From positions 1-7,563 of the forward strand of contig JAFRCZ010000192.1 in assembly GCA_017404125.1 (NCBI GenBank): a stretch of 7,563 nt of DNA, given 5' to 3'. Of this stretch, positions 5,381-7,563 are shown piece by piece. The notes beneath the pieces are model-generated. The model saw nothing but the letters and a program-made list of their open reading frames with translations. It was not told where the DNA came from and ran no database searches. This DNA is from Methanobrevibacter sp. (GTDB lineage: Archaea > Methanobacteriota > Methanobacteria > Methanobacteriales > Methanobacteriaceae). The stretch's first letter is position 1; each line of letters opens with the position of its first letter. A program made the position numbers and the translations under genes.

Positions 5381-7384
5381 AACAACATTAAACACTCTTT
5401 CAATATTTTCTGATTTGACCTTTAAAGTAACTTTATTCTTTTGAGTGAATGAGAAACCGATACCGCTTAATTGATCATCACTTTCTTCAATTTTTGCAAT
5501 GCTAGCTAAAGCTTCAGTAACTTTACGATGGTCTCTTAATTCACTGACCAAGTATTCGTTAAACCATGGATTTGGTCTTCCATCATTAAAACAATCCTTC
5601 AAGATGAAGAAAATATGCTTGTTTCCAACAGCATTGTCGCCCCAGTAGTTAGGGCTGTAGCAGATTAAGCTTACAGGAACAAAGCTGTTGTAATTCAAGT
5701 TCCATTCCTTGACGCTTGCAGTTTGATTGTCTAAAAAGCTTTTTAAGCTGAAGTTTCCATCATCATCCAAAGTAACCTTTGCAACGTTCACATATTCGTC
5801 TTGACTTAATCTCATTGGATAAGCAAAGTTAAAAATCCTTCCATCAAATTCAATTTCCGCTTTGAAACCATCATCTCCACCACGGTAGCTGAATTGATGA
5901 ACTCTGAAGAGATAATCCCCAGGAATCATTTGATTTCTGTCTTTGAATTGGATGTTTTCAACTGCAGCTTTATTTTTTTCAGGATGGATGATATCCACAT
6001 CTAACCAACCACCGGTTTTTGAACTTCTCATATGGCTATAGTAAATCTCTTCTCCATCTGGCTCAGTACAATGAGCATCCAAATCGTTCTTGTCCCATTC
6101 ATGATCATTCCATTGGATGGTGAATCTTAAATCCACATCAACGTCTCCACCTAATGCCTTTACCCTTTCTTTCATTAGGCTGTCAGCAATGTTGTTCTTA
6201 TAAGCCCAACTGAATGGATTGTCCCATTTAAACATTGATGGAGCCTCCTTATCAATAGGTGCAATCAAAGACATGAAGTTGTTGCTTAAATCATATGATA
6301 AGAACAGTTCCACTTCAACAGCACTTGGCAAGACATTTTCAATGAAGTCATCTAACGAGATATCCTGCACCTTATCAAAGTTACGTGCCTTATTTACAGT
6401 CAAATTTTTCAATTTGTCAAATAAATTAATATTATCTTGAATGTCAGGAGTGTAATCCCTATTAGCAAACAATACATCATTGATGCTTAAATCTGACATG
6501 TTTGCATATCTCCTATAAATTGATTGACCGAAACCTAATTCATTGATCTTTTCCTGTGCATCTTCAAGCATTCTTTTAGTGAAGACAGGTTTTGGTCTTT
6601 GATAATTGGTAGGTGCAACAATTCTTTCATATTGCCTGACAGCTTCATCCAATGGCATTTCATCAGTGATGTTCATTAATAAAACACCAATACTATGGTT
6701 TTTCATTCTTACAAGAACAGATCCAAGTTCCATGCTTTTTACCCAGTAGAATAAGTCATCATCCAAGGTATTTGATTCATATTCTTCTAAATAATCCTTA
6801 AAGGTTTTTAAAGCATCTTCCCATTGATCTCCACGGTATAAACTATTTGAAGCAATTAACTCCAATACGATATCAATGGATTCCTTTGAGATTCTTTGGG
6901 TACTGGTTTCTAAAACAGCCCTATTGGATCTGCACTCATGCATATAACTTGAATTTCCAACACATCTGTCAGGAACATCAACATAGAAATGATGCCAAGT
7001 ATGTACATTGCCATTAAGCATCAACTCATGGTTGCTTTCCAAACCGACTCTTTTGGTATCGCTGATAAATACATCTCTAATCTTTGCTCTTTTCAAATGT
7101 TCATCTAATAATCTGAATACTTCTTTTTCTTCTTCGGTTTCACCAGCAAATAGAGTGATATACTCACCAGTATCCTCGTCAAGTGCTACTACATTTGCCA
7201 TTTTCCTGAAGAAATGACGGCAAGCAGTACAATCTAAAGTTCTTCTTTCTCTAAAAATTGGGTTCAAATCAGCTGGAAATTCATCTAAATATAAATTCCA
7301 CAAGATTTCCCAATCACAATCGACAACAAATAATTTTCTTGATGCCATGTTTTCATTAAAATGATCTAACAATCTATCACGCAT
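5372..7384 (-). CDS. Phage-associated uncharacterized protein with YfaP/DUF2135-like domain (670 aa)
   Basis: Function unknown. Seen: no signal peptide or membrane segment. The N-terminal region has LWNLYLDEFP, NPIFRERR and a CTACRHF motif (Cys52, Cys55, His57) that could bind metal. A helical middle holds APTNYQRPKPVFTKRMLED (from about 257). The C-terminal half starts near MFKWDNPFSWAY (384-395). It continues into a beta-rich domain (417-524) with NDLDAHCTEPDGEEIYY and GGWLDVDI, the pattern of YfaP/DUF2135-type domains. The tail has GNKHIFFILKDC (587-598) and LSGIGFSFTQKNKV (639-652). I recall full-length relatives with the same order of blocks in tailed phages and bacteria, usually beside a ~125-residue protein like the next gene; this was not checked. 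The start chosen is the ATG at 7384. A longer frame opens at TTG 7417, but that TTG lies upstream of the AGGAGGTGA ribosome binding site and is unlikely. A hairpin in the leader (7392-7420) may control translation. Confidence 0.88.
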   Translation of the reverse strand: MRDRLLDHFNENMASRKLFVVDCDWEILWNLYLDEFPADLNPIFRERRTLDCTACRHFFRKMANVVALDEDTGEYITLFAGETEEEKEVFRLLDEHLKRAKIRDVFISDTKRVGLESNHELMLNGNVHTWHHFYVDVPDRCVGNSSYMHECRSNRAVLETSTQRISKESIDIVLELIASNSLYRGDQWEDALKTFKDYLEEYESNTLDDDLFYWVKSMELGSVLVRMKNHSIGVLLMNITDEMPLDEAVRQYERIVAPTNYQRPKPVFTKRMLEDAQEKINELGFGQSIYRRYANMSDLSINDVLFANRDYTPDIQDNINLFDKLKNLTVNKARNFDKVQDISLDDFIENVLPSAVEVELFLSYDLSNNFMSLIAPIDKEAPSMFKWDNPFSWAYKNNIADSLMKERVKALGGDVDVDLRFTIQWNDHEWDKNDLDAHCTEPDGEEIYYSHMRSSKTGGWLDVDIIHPEKNKAAVENIQFKDRNQMIPGDYLFRVHQFSYRGGDDGFKAEIEFDGRIFNFAYPMRLSQDEYVNVAKVTLDDDGNFSLKSFLDNQTASVKEWNLNYNSFVPVSLICYSPNYWGDNAVGNKHIFFILKDCFNDGRPNPWFNEYLVSELRDHRKVTEALASIAKIEESDDQLSGIGFSFTQKNKVTLKVKSENIERVFNVVIG

Positions 7385-7391
7385 ATTTTTG

Positions 7392-7420
7392 AAATTGATA
7401 TTTTCACCTCCTATCAATTT
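7392..7420 (-). promoter_or_regulatory. Perfect 9-bp hairpin with the Shine-Dalgarno in its loop
   Basis: Arms AAATTGATA (7412-7420) and TATCAATTT (7392-7400) pair perfectly around an 11-base loop, GGAGGTGAAAA. Folding would leave the SD exposed and reduce the effective distance to the ATG to about 7 unpaired bases after the stem. It begins only a few bases after the predicted transcription start. It could instead be a DNA operator. The arms are A+T-rich, so the stem is weak on its own. Confidence 0.55.
7404..7412 (-). promoter_or_regulatory. Strong Shine-Dalgarno AGGAGGTGA of the 670-aa gene
   Basis: This is a perfect complement to the archaeal 16S 3' end. It is 19 bases from the nearest downstream in-frame ATG (7384), longer than usual, and downstream of the TTG at 7417. 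It therefore excludes the TTG as an SD-driven start and favours the ATG, especially if the surrounding hairpin forms. Confidence 0.75.
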
Positions 7421-7445
7421 TACAATATGAGTATATTTTAAAAGG

Positions 7446-7453
7446 TATATAAG
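7446..7453 (-). promoter_or_regulatory. Box A (TATA) of the 670-aa gene
   Basis: The minus strand reads CTTATATA, a close match to the archaeal box A consensus. Transcription should start about 25 bases downstream, near 7420-7427. That gives a leader of roughly 40 bases containing a strong ribosome binding site. The TSS is inferred from spacing only. Confidence 0.6.
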
Positions 7454-7456
7454 TCG

Positions 7457-7476
7457 ACTAAAGCTTTTGCTTTAGT
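7457..7476. repeat. Perfect 8-bp inverted repeat next to box A
   Basis: ACTAAAGC (7457-7464), a TTTT spacer and GCTTTAGT (7469-7476) are perfectly inverted. The repeat ends 3 bp upstream of the TATA box, so it overlaps where the BRE should lie. This is a typical place for a regulator that affects TFB binding. No oligo-T run follows on either strand, so a terminator is less likely. Confidence 0.5.
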
Positions 7477-7488
7477 TAAAAATCGTTT

Positions 7489-7503
7489 AAAAAAAAAAAA
7501 AAA
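7489..7503 (-). terminator. T15 tract, probable terminator of an upstream gene outside the window
   Basis: Fifteen consecutive T on the minus strand follow further T-rich clusters (7504-7563). Archaeal RNA polymerase stops at such tracts. The stretch beyond it holds no supportable gene. Alternatively it is a stiff poly(dA:dT) element upstream of the next promoter. Confidence 0.35.
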
Positions 7504-7563
7504 TGCGAATTATTAAAGAAAGAAGAAAAATTTATTAAAATTAATTTATTTAAAAGAAGAAGA

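Noticed and set aside
7385..7417. TTG-initiated 11-residue extension of the 670-aa protein
   Set aside because: The TTG precedes the strong Shine-Dalgarno, and the extension would translate the SD itself (Gly-Gly). The predicted transcription start is only a few bases upstream.
7503..7538. Small plus-strand reading frame starting at ATG 7503
   Set aside because: It has only 11 codons, no ribosome binding site and no recognisable product.

Overview
The window looks like chromosomal DNA of a low-GC methanogenic archaeon, most likely a Methanobrevibacter-type member of the Methanobacteriales. This is an inference from three things. The intergenic DNA is extremely A+T-rich. Each gene is preceded by an archaeal-style TATA (box A) motif. 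The ribosome binding sites resemble AGGAGGTGA, and transcripts appear to end in oligo-T runs, as in archaea. No rRNA, tRNA, CRISPR array, insertion sequence or integrase was seen.

All four genes lie on the minus strand, so transcription runs from high to low coordinates. First (7384-5372) is a 670-residue protein of a family I associate with tailed-phage and bacterial genomes. It has a CxxC-x-H motif near the N-terminus and a YfaP/DUF2135-like beta domain near the C-terminus. About 100 bp downstream (5268-4885) is a 127-residue helical protein of a small family that I recall in the same kind of genomes, often beside the large one. Together they look like a two-gene cassette of unknown function. 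Next is glmS (4567-2786), the housekeeping glucosamine-6-phosphate synthase. Last (2487-103) is a 794-residue protein with an HD phosphohydrolase-like domain followed by two copies of a RyR-domain module. It is a good candidate for a ligand-sensing hydrolase.

Each gene appears to have its own promoter and terminator, so this is a row of single-gene units rather than one operon. The two longest gene-free stretches are regulatory. Positions 2488-2785 hold the glmS oligo-T terminator, two inverted repeats and the promoter of the HD-RyR gene. Positions 4568-4884 hold 17-bp direct repeats, a T-rich terminator, the glmS promoter and a 15-bp tandem repeat. Positions 7418-7563 hold the promoter of the 670-residue gene, an inverted repeat beside its TATA box, and a 15-base homopolymer that probably ends a transcript from outside the window.

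The most unusual points are: (1) the duplicated RyR module on an HD enzyme; (2) the phage-like two-gene cassette; (3) a perfect 9-bp hairpin that puts the Shine-Dalgarno sequence of the large cassette gene in its loop and would shorten an otherwise too-long spacer; (4) terminator-like hairpins that overlap stop codons; and (5) a GlmS glutamine-site motif that departs from the usual RWATHG.
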